Positions 1 through 10,436 of a DNA stretch of 64,000 nt are shown here, piece by piece. The position numbers were made by a program, and so were the translations under genes. The first letter of the stretch is position 1; the number at the start of each line of letters is the position of its first letter. This DNA is from Ctena decussata (lineage: Eukaryota; Mollusca; Bivalvia; Lucinida; Lucinidae), in contig OZ022502.1 of the NCBI GenBank assembly GCA_963989385.1, forward strand, positions 1,007,501 through 1,071,500, written 5' to 3'. Under the pieces are notes generated by a model. The model was not told where the DNA came from. It made no database searches and saw nothing but the letters and a program-made list of their open reading frames with translations.

Positions 1-56
1 TTCATGTAAACTTGCTAGCCAGCCAATGTAGTTTATACTTCTATAAACACAAGCTA

Positions 57-777
57 AAGGACCTCTGACGGTTGTAATGTTAATTTGCCTATAAAATTAG
101 TCAATATTAAATTTTTGATATACCCAAGAATTTTTCTTGAAATTTGTCGTTCTCAACTTCCCCTAACTGGCTATGAATTTAATTTCTGATTTTTTAGCTC
201 ATAGACTTCAATTTTAGGTGGAAAATGCCAAACTTTATAATTAAACGTAATGGAAACAGGAAAAGTTTTTTAAAGATACTTTTCCCCCCGTGCCTCAGCT
301 AGCCACTTCGCATGTATGTGTATACTATCATAATACACATTATATGTGAGTGGCTTGCTGAGGCAGGGGGGGGGGAAGATAGTCTACAGCTGAAAAACTG
401 AAAAAGTGGGTGGGGTACTTACACCCGTAATATATAAAAATAGTCTAAAGTCCTTGTTATTGAAAAGATATTGCTTAATATCAGTAATAGTAGTGTGTAC
501 GTCAGTTTAAGCATAGTTATCAATTAAAATTTCGATATATAAGAAAGCCAAAAAAATGACTTATTTTCAGAGACTGAAAAATCCACGTACCCCTCTTGAT
601 AAAAACGGTTTCAGTTAGTCTACAGGCATGATAATTTTTCAAAATCACCGTTAAAATGTCTTTACAGTACACATGTCTACATACTAATGCCAAATATTTC
701 AACGTTTGCTGCCCGAGGAAGGTGCAATAATTTGTCGAAAAATAGGCAAATACGCATTGATACTGTCAGAGGTCCTT
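57..777. mobile_element. Non-autonomous element with 13-bp terminal inverted repeats
   Basis: The ends AAGGACCTCTGAC (57-69) and GTCAGAGGTCCTT (765-777) are perfect inverted repeats. They lie exactly where copy A of repeat family F is interrupted relative to the uninterrupted copy near 55105-55120. Inside is a second, imperfect palindrome at about 276-382, with arms TGCCTCAGC-AGCCACT and AGTGGCT-GCTGAGGCA. No transposase frame is visible. The superfamily is unknown. Confidence 0.65.
276..382. repeat. Long imperfect palindrome inside the 57-777 element
   Basis: Two arms of about 50 bases face each other around a short AT-rich centre near 328-332. The arms contain CCCCCC / GGGGGG, TGCCTCAGC / GCTGAGGCA, AGCCACT / AGTGGCT and ATGTGTAT / ATACACAT. 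The DNA or its RNA could fold into a stable hairpin. Confidence 0.7.
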
Positions 778-1075
778 AAAATCATTGCTTATATTTACAT
801 TCTTTTCTATCTATTTATTGACCACAAATTTGCGTCAGGGCTACAGTTGAAGCAGAAAAAAAATATTTATACAGTTTACTACTAACAGAGAAACAGCGTC
901 GACGACATCATAACGTCGCCTACGTCCAATGAGATAAACCATGTTTTTTGACGTCACTTAACTTCACGTAACGTCGCGTGAACCGATATAGTTTTTGAAG
1001 TATAAACTGCATTACGTTCAAATGGTTTACCATAGGTTTTTTTCAATGAATGCAATGAGAATGTAAATATTTGAA

Positions 1076-1827
1076 AAAAGCGGACCCGGTCTTGTCTGTT
1101 GCTTGATTATATTTAGGGTGCAACTGGTGATTTTGTTTGTACCGGTATTTTAGTGATGATGTTTGGCACCCCATGGATCTTCAGGTGTCGCAATACGTTG
1201 TTTCTGTCGCGTTCTCATCTCTAATTCATCATAGGTCTTATCTGTAATTTGTTTGTTCTCTGTGATGAATCAGCGATGGTTTAGGAAACCTTTATGCGCA
1301 TAAAACAGGTATCTAAATGCATCGAACCACTGCAGAAACTACTTTAACTGGATCCAAACCCTCGTCCTCTCCTTCTGCTGTGGTTCTAAACATTTAATTA
1401 GCTGTTTGGTCCCCATGAAGGTTTACTATCTCATCAATGACTCAGTTATTCCTGTTCTGTAATAGTTCAGTAAACCAGGTAAATAACATAAAACCGAACG
1501 ATTGATCCATTTTTATGATTTTATATATATACGTTCTCTTTCATACTTAGCATATATTATATCCGTTTTTGTCTTTGTCATAGGCAGTACTTTGCATTAC
1601 ATAGATTCACTGGCCATACTGAAAGGGAAAGTAAGATGAAACCATCACATACTCTGAATAAGTTGCGTCAGAGTTTGTACATTAGACCCTAGTATGCTAG
1701 GAGTGAAATCAGCTTCTTTGCCATATTTCGTAGGCCCAACATTAATCATTTATAATATTCCGTAGTTTTGAACAAAATATTTGCTATAGCGTCAAACGTA
1801 AACGCCTGTGTTTGAAGTTTGATTTTC
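1076..1827. other. 3' flank of the GPCR gene, with a short dispersed repeat
   Basis: The stretch would contain the receptor 3' untranslated region on the minus strand. Bases 1141-1210 are an inverted match to 35597-35669, sharing CGACACCTGAAGATC and AATACCGGT. Nothing else is recognised. Confidence 0.5.
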
Positions 1828-2267
1828 TCAAATTATAACTGTGTTACAGGTACTCTCCATTTGAAATCGAACTGGTTTATAGACAGTGTTATTTGTTTCT
1901 TTTCTAATATGATTCTTCTGTGAGCTTATGCTTACACCTTGAGGATGAGTCACATTGATATTCAGACTTCCATTTAAAGTATGTGTACCGTTCATCTGCT
2001 GTTTGTTTTCTGTCAGGTTTTGTAACTTAGATGATAAGTTTGTCTTTGTACTCGTATATGATTTGTAGCTACTGTTTGAGTAGCGTTCTACAAGGGGCAG
2101 TTGGGATTCCCGAGCTTTTAACGGTTTCTTGGAATGATGTCGTTGCGAGTCCCTATTAGATTTATATGGAATGTGGCAAATTGTCTCCATAAATGCACGT
2201 CTAAACCTTCTTGACATCACATTGTATAAAATGGGATTTACTGTTGATCCAATGAAATACAGAACAC
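1828..2267 (-). CDS. GPCR terminal exon: TM7 and cytoplasmic tail with stop
   Basis: The exon follows the acceptor TATTTCCAG (AG at 2269-2268). It completes TM7 as VLYFIGSTVNPILYNVMS, so the NPxxY-type motif is present as NPILY, followed by RRFRRAF of helix 8. The tail has many N, S and T residues and ends CNTVII, a hydrophobic end that could be a class II PDZ ligand (speculative). The stop is at 1828-1830. No clear polyadenylation signal was identified downstream. Confidence 0.88.
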
Positions 2268-5200
2268 CTGGAAATATGATAAAAACATATATTATCATTA
2301 AGCTGCGACACCAATGACAATAAGAAATAATGTCACTAGAAAGCATTCATTATTACTAATAGCGAATACTCAAATAGCCAGACAGTGCGCATCTGCGTTA
2401 ACTGATATGAGTATTTTAATTAACATTATATGGACAAACAAGAATCCATGGATTGTTGATGCGAAGATAGACAAGTCTGTCCATACTGCAAGCATGTCTG
2501 TATTTCCACTGTTTTATTCCTTCAGGTGATGATATACAATTTTTTCGAAGGAAAGCTCAGTGTTATCAAGCTTTAAATGTACTATAGCCGTGAGTTAGAC
2601 CTGAAACAGAAATATTAACAGAACATGCAATACTTTTCTTCATTCACCGGAACCGTGACGAAACTTCTGTTTTGTTTCTCATAAAACGGACCTCTAACAA
2701 TCCATTGATTGTTGATGCAATTAGGAACAAATCCAACCAGCCTGCAAGCTGTTGCAAGCAAATCTGTGTGTTCCCTGTTGTATTTTTTCTTCCTCGAGTG
2801 ACTACATACTTTTTCTCGAGTAGAAGCTCAGTTGTCCAACAATCAAACATAGCAGTAATTTTAGAGCAGAAACAGGCAAAGGTAATCTTCATTTAAAGAC
2901 ATTTTGACAAGAATAGTACAGTAAGCGAGTAAATGTCACGTATCTTTTTCGAATGGATGTAAAAAATTTAAGATATACTTTAGAAAGAATAAAATATTTC
3001 CAGAATATAAATGTTTCTGGTTTAAAAGTATTTGAGACACCAGAAAGTCGTAAAAAAAGCAAAACAATGGTGCATTTTCCGTAAGTCATATATATATTTA
3101 CCATTAACAGGAAGTCACCTCCTCATCGATAGAAGATGTGACTCCATTACAAATGCGCCTAAGGAATCAGAGCTGCAACATTGGCAATGAATTATGCGAC
3201 ACGCCCTCTCAGCTCTGTTCTTACTTGTATTTACCTGAGATATAAAACAATGAGCTCTGGACCTGTAGTAAGACCGGCGTCCAGTTTCTGTTATAGACAG
3301 TGAGCAGACGTTGAGCATGGAATGGCGCCCAGCATATAAAGAAAGCCGCAACAACAGCCACTGAAATATAAATACAAACAGGAAACATGTAGTTAGTTCT
3401 GTTGTCGTAAAGGTAGGATTTCAACATGTCTGTTATAAAGCATGTATGTGAAGCTAAAAACCAGTTATCTATTGTTACAACAGCTGAAAACAACAGATGA
3501 CACCTATCCACTGATCAGCTAGATTCCTACATTTTATGATTGTCATCGATAAGTAAAAAGTGTAGCTTTAGCCGAGTCGTCCACTAAGTCATGCAACCGG
3601 TCACCCATCCAGGTACTAACCACGGCCTCCAATGCTTAATTCGTGAAAAAGCCAAGCACTCTACCCGCGTCGTCATAAAAGCCGGCTTCTACAGCAAGGC
3701 TGTAGTAGTGTTTATATAACTAAACCCGTTGCATTTCTCTCCCTCTTCCATTGACTTCGTCCCGCAGTCACAAACTACTCCCATAAAAGATCAGAGGGTG
3801 GAGTCTATGTAACACCACTAGGGAAACCTTTCCCTCTAAGTCTAGGTACAGAGATGATGGTGATACCATTTCCCATCTCATCGCTACCACCAAATGTAAC
3901 GTTAGCCGGGTCGTCCACCAAGTCAAGCAACCGGTCACCAATCCTGGTACTAACTACGATCTCCGTTGCTTAACTTCGTGAAAGAGTCACTCACTCTACC
4001 CGCGTCGCCATAAAAGCCGGCTTCTACTGCATGGCTGTAGAAGTGTTTATATACTTAAACCGGTTACAAAAGTATCTGAAAATAATGCAAAGTATCATGA
4101 CAAGCACAATCCTAACCTGGTTTAAAGAATATCTATATACGGTTGAAGCACAGTTCCATATAACACTACAGTTATTTTTGTATATTTTAGTATTGCCGTC
4201 ATCAAACATTGTTTTAAATTGGACCATGACAGTATTTCAAAGCCATAAAAAGAAAGATGTTTCAGAAACAATTATATTTCTAATCTAACGTTCATTGATT
4301 TTTAAAATGTTTCCTGAAGCTATCAAAATAATAATCACACTATTCCGGAAGCATTTATGCAACGCATTTACATTAACCGAAACCGTAAGTTAATGTCGTT
4401 TACAATGACAAATAGCAACCTGATTTTACAGATGTGTCAAATACGAATAGTTTATATGTCCTTCTATATAATAACCATAAAGTATAGCCGTTTGCACGAC
4501 AGTGCATGTCATCGATGAAAATACAGTTACACGTTCTTAGGAGTCATCTAAAACATACATTTTAAAAAGCTACAAGGGGTATCTATTTTTGTGCCCTGAC
4601 GTTTTACCTGACTTCAAAAGACATAACCCCCCCCCCCCCTAAAGACAGTCTCATCCTTTACAATTTCTCCTTTTTCTATATATTTTCAATTGTTCTAAAT
4701 GCATGTAAGAAATTCAAATAAACATATATGATAGAATTGTACCATATTTTAACGGCTCTTCGAAAGAGTATTTTAGTCTATTTCAAACCATCAACCCCAA
4801 AAAGGAGAAAGAAGGGGCAACAATAAAATAGACACTCGTAAAATTCAAATGAAAAGCCCATATATCCCGCACCTGCTGTAAGTGTTGTATTCTTAAAGGT
4901 TGATTCTTTGAAAGCAAAGTCATATACCGCAGAAGGCTATACTAGACCTTAAATAACTTCTGAATGAAGATCTAAAGGTCACTAATGGTAGGCCACACTG
5001 AAGTCTAAAGAATCACTTATCTTCACATTAGCCAACCATCCATCCTCACTCCAACCCATCCACCTCTCACCTCTACAACACCGACCATCCCCAAATGTTC
5101 TTCATCTTAGCAACTACGACGGAAATGATAATTATTCTGCACCTAACATATTAACAACAACAGTTGATTTGTTATGCTCAATTAAAGAGCCCATTCCCTC

Positions 5201-6076
5201 TTCCTTTATTTGCTTTGAGGTTTCAGAACTCCCTTAGATCAGCTCCTATATAAATGCATTGATGAATGACATTGTAGCTATTTTTCTTATTTATCTATTA
5301 TTATTTATATATTTATGATCATGATATGTTTTGATTTATTCTAAATAATAATTGAGAAATTGGTGCCTGCAATAAAACTACTAGGAGCTAAAGAACTTAT
5401 AATGAAAACGTTTTTTAGAAGTATTTTGATCAGATTTAAGAAAATAAGCTGTACTCACCTAAAACCTTGAGAACAACTTTCCTGGGCATAGTAGAAGGGC
5501 TGCCGTCAACATGGCCACTATGACTGCTCAGTCGGTGTCTGAAGTTGCTAGGCGACACATTACCTCTGGGTTTGTGGCTATAGTTGCTATGGTGACATTC
5601 ATCAGATGCTGCCCGACGAAGTTCCGCTCTTCGTAGAGACAATCCGATTAAGCTGTATAAGACTATCAGTACAGTCAGAGGGAACACGAAGAAGATAAAA
5701 GTTGATATTTGAAAAACATGCATCATCCTCTCATAATAATGATTCGGAATGTTACAGATTAAGGAATCGAATACTGGCTCATTCTGTTCATCGTAAACAT
5801 AATAAAATAAATCCGTGTGAATTGGATATGGTAATGCACACACTAGGGAAATCAACCATATACTGATTATAATTTTAATACATCTGGAGTATGTTGCTAT
5901 TTTGTGAGCCTTCAGAGGATGACAGATAGCAATATAACGTTCCACTGTAAACGCTGTTATTGTTAAAACTGAGGCATATGACGTCATTTCCGCAAACAAT
6001 GCCTTTATGATACAGAACACGTAGCCGAATCTCCATGGATACTCCTCGTAGATTGAATATGCTTCCGGTGGGAGTC
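1828..6076 (-). CDS. Neuromedin U / pyrokinin / capa receptor-like GPCR, 3' three exons (partial gene)
   Basis: This is a class A (rhodopsin family) G-protein coupled receptor that should bind an amidated neuropeptide at the plasma membrane. Three exons (6076-5459, 3360-3235, 2267-1828) have clean GT-AG borders, all phase 1, and together with one base from the missing upstream exon give 395 codons including the stop. Visible marks in order are the TM2-TM3 loop ending GLPPE-like, ERY after TM3, a Cys in the second extracellular loop, CWAPFHAQRL in TM6 and NPILY in TM7, then a C-tail of about 150 residues rich in Ser, Thr and Asn. CWAPFHAQRL and ISTF-IFFVFPL are typical of neuromedin U, pyrokinin and capa receptors. 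The exon with the N-terminus, TM1 and TM2 is not visible, so the gene is incomplete here. Choosing between NMU, pyrokinin and capa subtypes needs phylogeny. Confidence 0.88.
2268..3234 (-). other. GPCR intron between TM6 and TM7 exons, with a tandem duplication
   Basis: The intron is 967 bases long. It holds two related segments at about 2400-2530 and 2680-2850. On the minus strand both read through a TCAACAATC(C/A)ATGGATT core in the phase that would be used if they were spliced, and both are preceded by TTGCAG. Neither has the NP of NPxxY. The remaining DNA shows nothing recognisable. Confidence 0.5.
3235..3360 (-). CDS. GPCR exon: TM6 and start of TM7
   Basis: A 126-base exon lies between the acceptor ATATTTCAG (AG at 3362-3361) and the donor CAG|GTAAATA (intron from 3234). 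It encodes VAVVAAFFICWAPFHAQRLL followed by the third extracellular loop and LFYISG. The CWxP motif of TM6 and the FHAQRL extension are characteristic of the neuromedin U / pyrokinin receptor group. Because it is a phase 1-1 exon its loss or duplication would not shift the frame. Confidence 0.9.
3562..3732 (-). repeat. 5S rRNA-derived SINE-like repeat, copy 1
   Basis: On the minus strand the sequence contains GTTAGTACCTGGATGGGTGA, which matches box C of 5S rRNA (GTTAGTACTTGGATGGGAGA), and an upstream GAATTAAGCATTGG resembling the box A region. The rest diverges from 5S rRNA, with GACGACGCGGGTAGAGTGCT upstream, so this is a 5S-related mobile repeat (SINE3 type) or pseudogene rather than a gene. 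A second copy lies about 340 bases further on. Confidence 0.65.
3897..4073 (-). repeat. 5S rRNA-derived SINE-like repeat, copy 2
   Basis: This is the same family and orientation as the copy at 3562-3732. It shares the box C-like segment, GACG(A/C)CGCGGGTAGAGTG and the CTACAGC(C/A)-hairpin region. Copies diverge by scattered substitutions, so the pair is not recent. Confidence 0.65.
5459..6076 (-). CDS. GPCR exon: TM3, TM4, TM5 and third intracellular loop
   Basis: The exon begins after the acceptor TTTTCAG (AG at 6078-6077) and ends at the donor G|GTGAGT (intron from 5458). It reads LPPEAYSIYEEYPWRFG, then TM3 with AFTVERYIAICHPLKA, TM4 (IIISIWLISLVCALPYPI), a second extracellular loop with one Cys (SLICNIP), TM5 (ISTFIFFVFPLTVLIVLYSL) and a basic third loop with RRAELRRA. 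The downstream end KVL joins in frame to VAVVAAFFICW of the next exon, as in known neuromedin U-type receptors. Reading starts upstream of the first in-frame Met because the exon is internal. Confidence 0.9.
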
Positions 6077-6443
6077 CTGAAAATAAAGAAAATTACAGAT
6101 GAAATCAGAGTGAATTATATTTATGTTCTACATTCACAGAACCGCAGAATTTCGAATAGCTTTTCACTTTTTAGAAATCATAAATTATAAACTAAAGCGC
6201 AACAAGTCACGAGAGTATTTTTATAAGACCTTAAAACATTTAAGGTGTTTCCTGTATCACCTGAAACAAATTTTGATTTGCGACAACAACTGTTCAGGTC
6301 AAAGGTTCCACTTAACAGTCCCTAACATTCCGTATCTTCAAGTAACCCAATTTAAGCTACTGTAAAACAGTGTTTTATCCCCTCTAAATTGTACTTTTTC
6401 TGCTTTAAGATGGTGTCTTCCTCAAAACTTTGTAAAGCATCTA

Positions 6444-7820
6444 CAGGGAGTCTAAAAAAGTGGACCTTTTTTTAATTTGCTGCAAATTTAAAGAGTAACT
6501 ACACTTCAGGAACTGACTGAATCAGCTCCCAAACCCTATCCCCAACATCAAAGGGAAAGATTGACAAAAACATCCCAACAAACAATAAATTACAAGTGAT
6601 AAGCCGAGTCAGCAGCTCTTTCCCAAATAGGAGGCAACTCAGCTATCTTTACCAAACTTAATAATTTAGACCAACAGAAGGGTTACAACAGACTAAGCAA
6701 ATTATACGAAAAACATCTTACAACTATTTTTACCTATTTTCAATTTTTATCACAGAAGGGTTAAAATGATAACACAATAAACCAAACAGCACCGAACATA
6801 AAACAAATGCAACCGCAACGAACGTACCGCCTTGAGACGGTCAGTAATAACTACTGGGGGTTTAAACAGCAACTCCTAAAATTATGATGGAAACTTTTCA
6901 AAATTTTGCATAGTTGCAGCAAAGTGACTCAGGTAAAGATTCTTTACAAAGAAGTTCGTCAACAGAAAGTGGCATCATCATGACGTCAAAATGTATATAA
7001 ATGACATCATTTTTGTCTTCCACATTTTCGGAAACATAAAAATGGCATTAAGTGAAAAAGAAATAGTTTCAGAAGGCTATCAGGGCTGCGTTCTAAGGAA
7101 ACAAGGATGTTTAATATCTCAAATCATGGTAGGAAGTCTGACAAAAAGAACCAGCTGGTGACATTGGCTCTTGTATTATAGTCAGACACAGGTGGCGAAA
7201 TGAGCTGTTCATGGTTTAAAAACTAGAGAGTTCAGCAATGAAAAAACGAAGTGGTAGAACAACAAATGTACATTTAAAGATAATTAAAGACCTGAAAATG
7301 GTATAGTAATGAATAGTATGTTGTTCCATTAAGTTTCCTACTAACTTACTTAAAGCTAAATAGCATCCAAACATATACTTTGACAATTTTTTGTTCATTT
7401 TTATGATTTTGAGGATACTTTTGTGTTGGCCTGCACCTTTCCTTTAAAGGGTTCCATTTTCACCATGAACCGACCATTTCATTACCAAGTTCTTTGAACT
7501 ATTCAGAGTATCCATCATCTGAGATATTGTAAACCCTTCTTTCCATAGAATGTAAGCCTTGGAATGCTCTGAAACATAGTTTATTGGACTGGAGGCCAGT
7601 AAGCTGTTTCAACAGTGTAGGAAAATGGAAATGACGTCGGGAATATAAGCTTAAAACATTATGACGTCACTTCCTGTAAGCAGCACTACCTAGCAGTAAA
7701 ACATTATTAACTTAAAGAAATATCAAATTGCTTCAATTGTACAAAAATTTCAACTGTTTACTTGATAAACGAAGGAGCTACAGCAATTTCAAAAAAGTCC
7801 ACGTTTTTTGAGACACCATG
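6444..7820. mobile_element. Decayed Tc1/mariner-superfamily element with TA target duplication
   Basis: The ends CAGGGAGTCTAAAAAAGTGG and CATGGTGTCTCAAAAAACGT (reverse complement of the right end) are imperfect inverted repeats, and each is flanked by TA (6442-6443, 7821-7822). Inside, a reading from 7042 (MALSEKEIV) and another at 7238 (MKKRSGR) resemble the helix-turn-helix and RSGR parts of a Tc1-type transposase, but stops and frameshifts abound. A copy of the retroelement 3'-end repeat family R is nested at 6480-6870. Confidence 0.6.
6480..6870 (-). repeat. Retroelement 3'-end repeat family R, copy inside the Tc1-like element
   Basis: Sequence from AGGAACTGACTGAATCAG to GACGGTCAGTAATAACTACT matches 22975-23490 in the opposite orientation over about 370 bases. 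It also matches, more distantly, the 3' region of the retroelement fragment at 27868-28498. The match includes CCGCCTTGAGACGGTCAGTA and GAGTCAGCAGCTCTTTCCCA. It is a 3' fragment with no coding capacity. Confidence 0.7.
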
Positions 7821-8104
7821 TAGTTCCGTCATATGGATCTAGATTGTCGAGATTCATTTGGAGAAGAAAACCCCTGTCTTATAAACGAATAAAAACGGTT
7901 ATGATGCTTGTAAATAAGGGGATTACCGTATTCAAAGTGGTCATTGCGGGAGCTAAACCATTTGTTTGAAGGTCAGAAATTTCGTTTTACGGCGACTAGC
8001 CTTATACTCAATTTGCGACCATAAAACCGATGATTTACCTATTATGTATAGCACATGTAGCATAGGTAATATCATTTCTAATACCTGTGCACAATGAGTT
8101 TATA

Positions 8105-8681
8105 CACCTTGAAAAAAGTTGAGCACTCCCAATTATTGTTGCAGAGGTAAAATCTAAACTTTTCACAACTTTTCCACTGATAGTAATCCAAACCATTTCT
8201 TTTCGTAATTATTAAGCTTTGATATACTGCTTCTAGATATCCGAGTAAAAGGGCATCAGTTGGTAGTAAATCGTTCAAAATTTTACTTGAAAGCACGGGC
8301 AATGTTTTGAACAAAAAAGTGGCCTGTATAACTTTGGGGATGCAGTCAAGAAACTCCGTGTTCCATTGGTTGTTTATATCCAGAAGTGACTGATTCGACA
8401 AGCACATGATGTCTAAAGCTTGTAAAAATTACGTAACTCAATGCGTCCGTGAATAAGAGTGTCAAATTCAACCCTTATATAAAATAGGACCGCCTTTCTA
8501 TTCCAGAAAAAAGTATCATTATTTTGACAACTGATGGCCCCAAATTCAGTCAGAACATGTTAGATGGACCGATTAATGAATAGCATTCAAAATCAGTTTC
8601 AATATCTGTTTTTTTTCTTTCTCTGATGCTAGTTGGAAAAGAATTAATTTTTACTGGGGGTGCTTAACTTTTTTCCAGGCG
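8105..8681. mobile_element. 577-bp TA-flanked MITE-like element
   Basis: The terminal inverted repeats are CACCTTGAAAAAAGTTGAGC on the left and CGCCTGGAAAAAAGTTAAGC on the right (reverse complement). TA sits immediately outside each end (8103-8104, 8682-8683). The size and TA sites suggest a deletion derivative of a Tc1/mariner transposon. A 109-codon minus-strand open frame overlaps it but shows no transposase motifs. Confidence 0.65.
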
Positions 8682-8955
8682 TATATTTACTTTTCTGCTA
8701 TATATTGGTATGCCAACTAATACCTATTACACTTCTGGTCATTTACAACAAATGTAATACATGTTATATTCTAACATCTTTGTGTAATGACTTAGTCTAC
8801 TGCATATCTATTTAATTCAGATTTGGACCTCTTGGTACATCAATAGGCAAACGTAGAATGGCTAACAGCTACTAATTAGTGCATGTTGGTAAATTCATAA
8901 CTGATAAACACAGCTGTTAAATAGCCAGCGCATGTTAGAATTTTTATCGCTATAG

Positions 8956-9120
8956 TGGAGCGACGGTAGGGCAGTGGTTTAGGCGCTAGACTGCCAATAC
9001 ACAGAGGTCAAAGGTTTAATTCCCGCTTCTTCGGCCCTTTGGATGAGACTTTAAACAGATGTCTCATCCTCACATGACTTCTGTGTTTTAGTTGGACATT
9101 AAGCCCGAGTTCATATCGGT
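8956..9120 (+). repeat. tRNA-derived SINE
   Basis: A tRNA-like head has an A-box-like GTAGGGCAGTGG and a B-box-like GGTTTAATTCC (9013-9023), spaced as in tRNA genes. It is followed by a non-tRNA body with GGATGAGACTTTAAAC, a stretch I recall from other invertebrate SINEs. The tRNA part cannot fold as a good tRNA, so it is not a tRNA gene. Confidence 0.65.
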
Positions 9121-10436
9121 TACTTGTTTTCCTTATTTTTGTTTTCTTATTGAATATTCAAAATGTTTTATCTTAGTTTCATGACAACAAAAGTATCTTT
9201 CCGACATCAATATAAATATCGTCTAATGAGCTTTGATTTCCTCCTTTAAACTGATTATCCTTGTTCATATACGCCTTCCTCTATGAGTCATTGTCGTATT
9301 ATGTGAACTTGCACTTTGATAACTTCTCAAAACTGTTATTTCCGGCTGTTGTAGAAATGTTGCGTAATACATTAAATAAACAATTGTATAGAGAAAAGGC
9401 ACCGAACTAACGCAAATGAAACAAAAAGAGTTGATATTTTTCTCCTTTTTTCTATCAAGCTAATAAGGGCTGCTGATCAAACTTGAAAGCCACTTTGTAC
9501 TGTGGGAGTAGACAAAATGACTTGTGTTAATGAACTCATAAACAACGACGAGTGGTTATTTTCTTTCACCATATTCTTCAATACGACCATATATGTTAAC
9601 TTTGTAGACACTTTAAGATCTCAGACGGACAATATCCTTCCGCTAACACTATTATTACTTTGATAGCTTAGTGTCCTTTGAAAGTAGTTGTCTTTATAAA
9701 TAAAGCCCTGTATTGAAGAAAAAGCTTTTAGCCTGTTTCAGTAAAGAAAGTGACCGGAATAAACAGGAACACTTTCAGATTCGCTAAGTGATGACCAAAT
9801 CAATACTTTGTATGTTTTTAAATGATTGATAGTAAAAATTGTCATTGTAAACGAAGGCAATGGCAAAATGTCACATTCTAAGCAAATGTATTGTGGAGTA
9901 ATAAATCATTCATTATTATTTAATAGTTTACGGTTGTGTAACGTCACTCTTGATAACATTGTTAAAGACCGCCTTGTCTCAGGTGGCTAAATTCTTCGAT
10001 AAAAGTAGCAGTATAACTAAACCTGTATGGAGCCAACTTGCCTCTGACCCTGGAAACGTAAATGCATGAAAAACCATGTTTGACCCCTATAGGGTGTTGA
10101 GGCATATGAATGTATTTGTTGGTTTGCGTTAGTCTAAGTCTTAAAACTCTAATATCCGATAGAATATTTTCATTTTTAACACTAGCTCAAGTATAGCTGT
10201 CATGCCTCTAAATATTAACTAAACATCTGTTCATATGTATCAGTATTATGTTATCGGAGCTACAAGTAATAAACTACATTGTTTTAATAGTGTACAAGGC
10301 ACAGATGAATTAGAAATTAACGACTTATATATCAGTCAACATATACATTGAACTCCATAATTGATAATGAGGACCTAAAAAACGATTTTCTGGAACTGCC
10401 ATAATCATAGATTACAGGCACCAAAGAATGAGTGTA
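9121..10436. other. Unassigned AT-rich stretch
   Basis: I see no gene, no long inverted repeat and no clear repeat family between the SINE and the mariner. Confidence 0.5.

Larger units (their letters stand above)
1..1066 (+). repeat. Fold-back repeat family F, copy A (interrupted)
   Basis: Bases 1-56 match the right arm of the hairpin at 54955-54998 and its flank. Bases 778-1066 match 55120-55411, sharing ATTGCTTATATTTACATTC, GACGTCCAAT, GACGTCACT-AACGTCGCGTG and AATGGTTTAC. The two parts are separated by an inserted element at 57-777. The left arm of the hairpin lies beyond the window edge. The family is probably a non-autonomous DNA element; no coding sequence is visible. Confidence 0.7.
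3361..5458 (-). other. GPCR intron between TM5 and TM6 exons
   Basis: The intron is 2098 bases long. It contains two 5S rRNA-derived repeat copies (listed separately) and a run of C at about 4627-4640. The rest is AT-rich DNA in which I see no gene. Confidence 0.7.
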
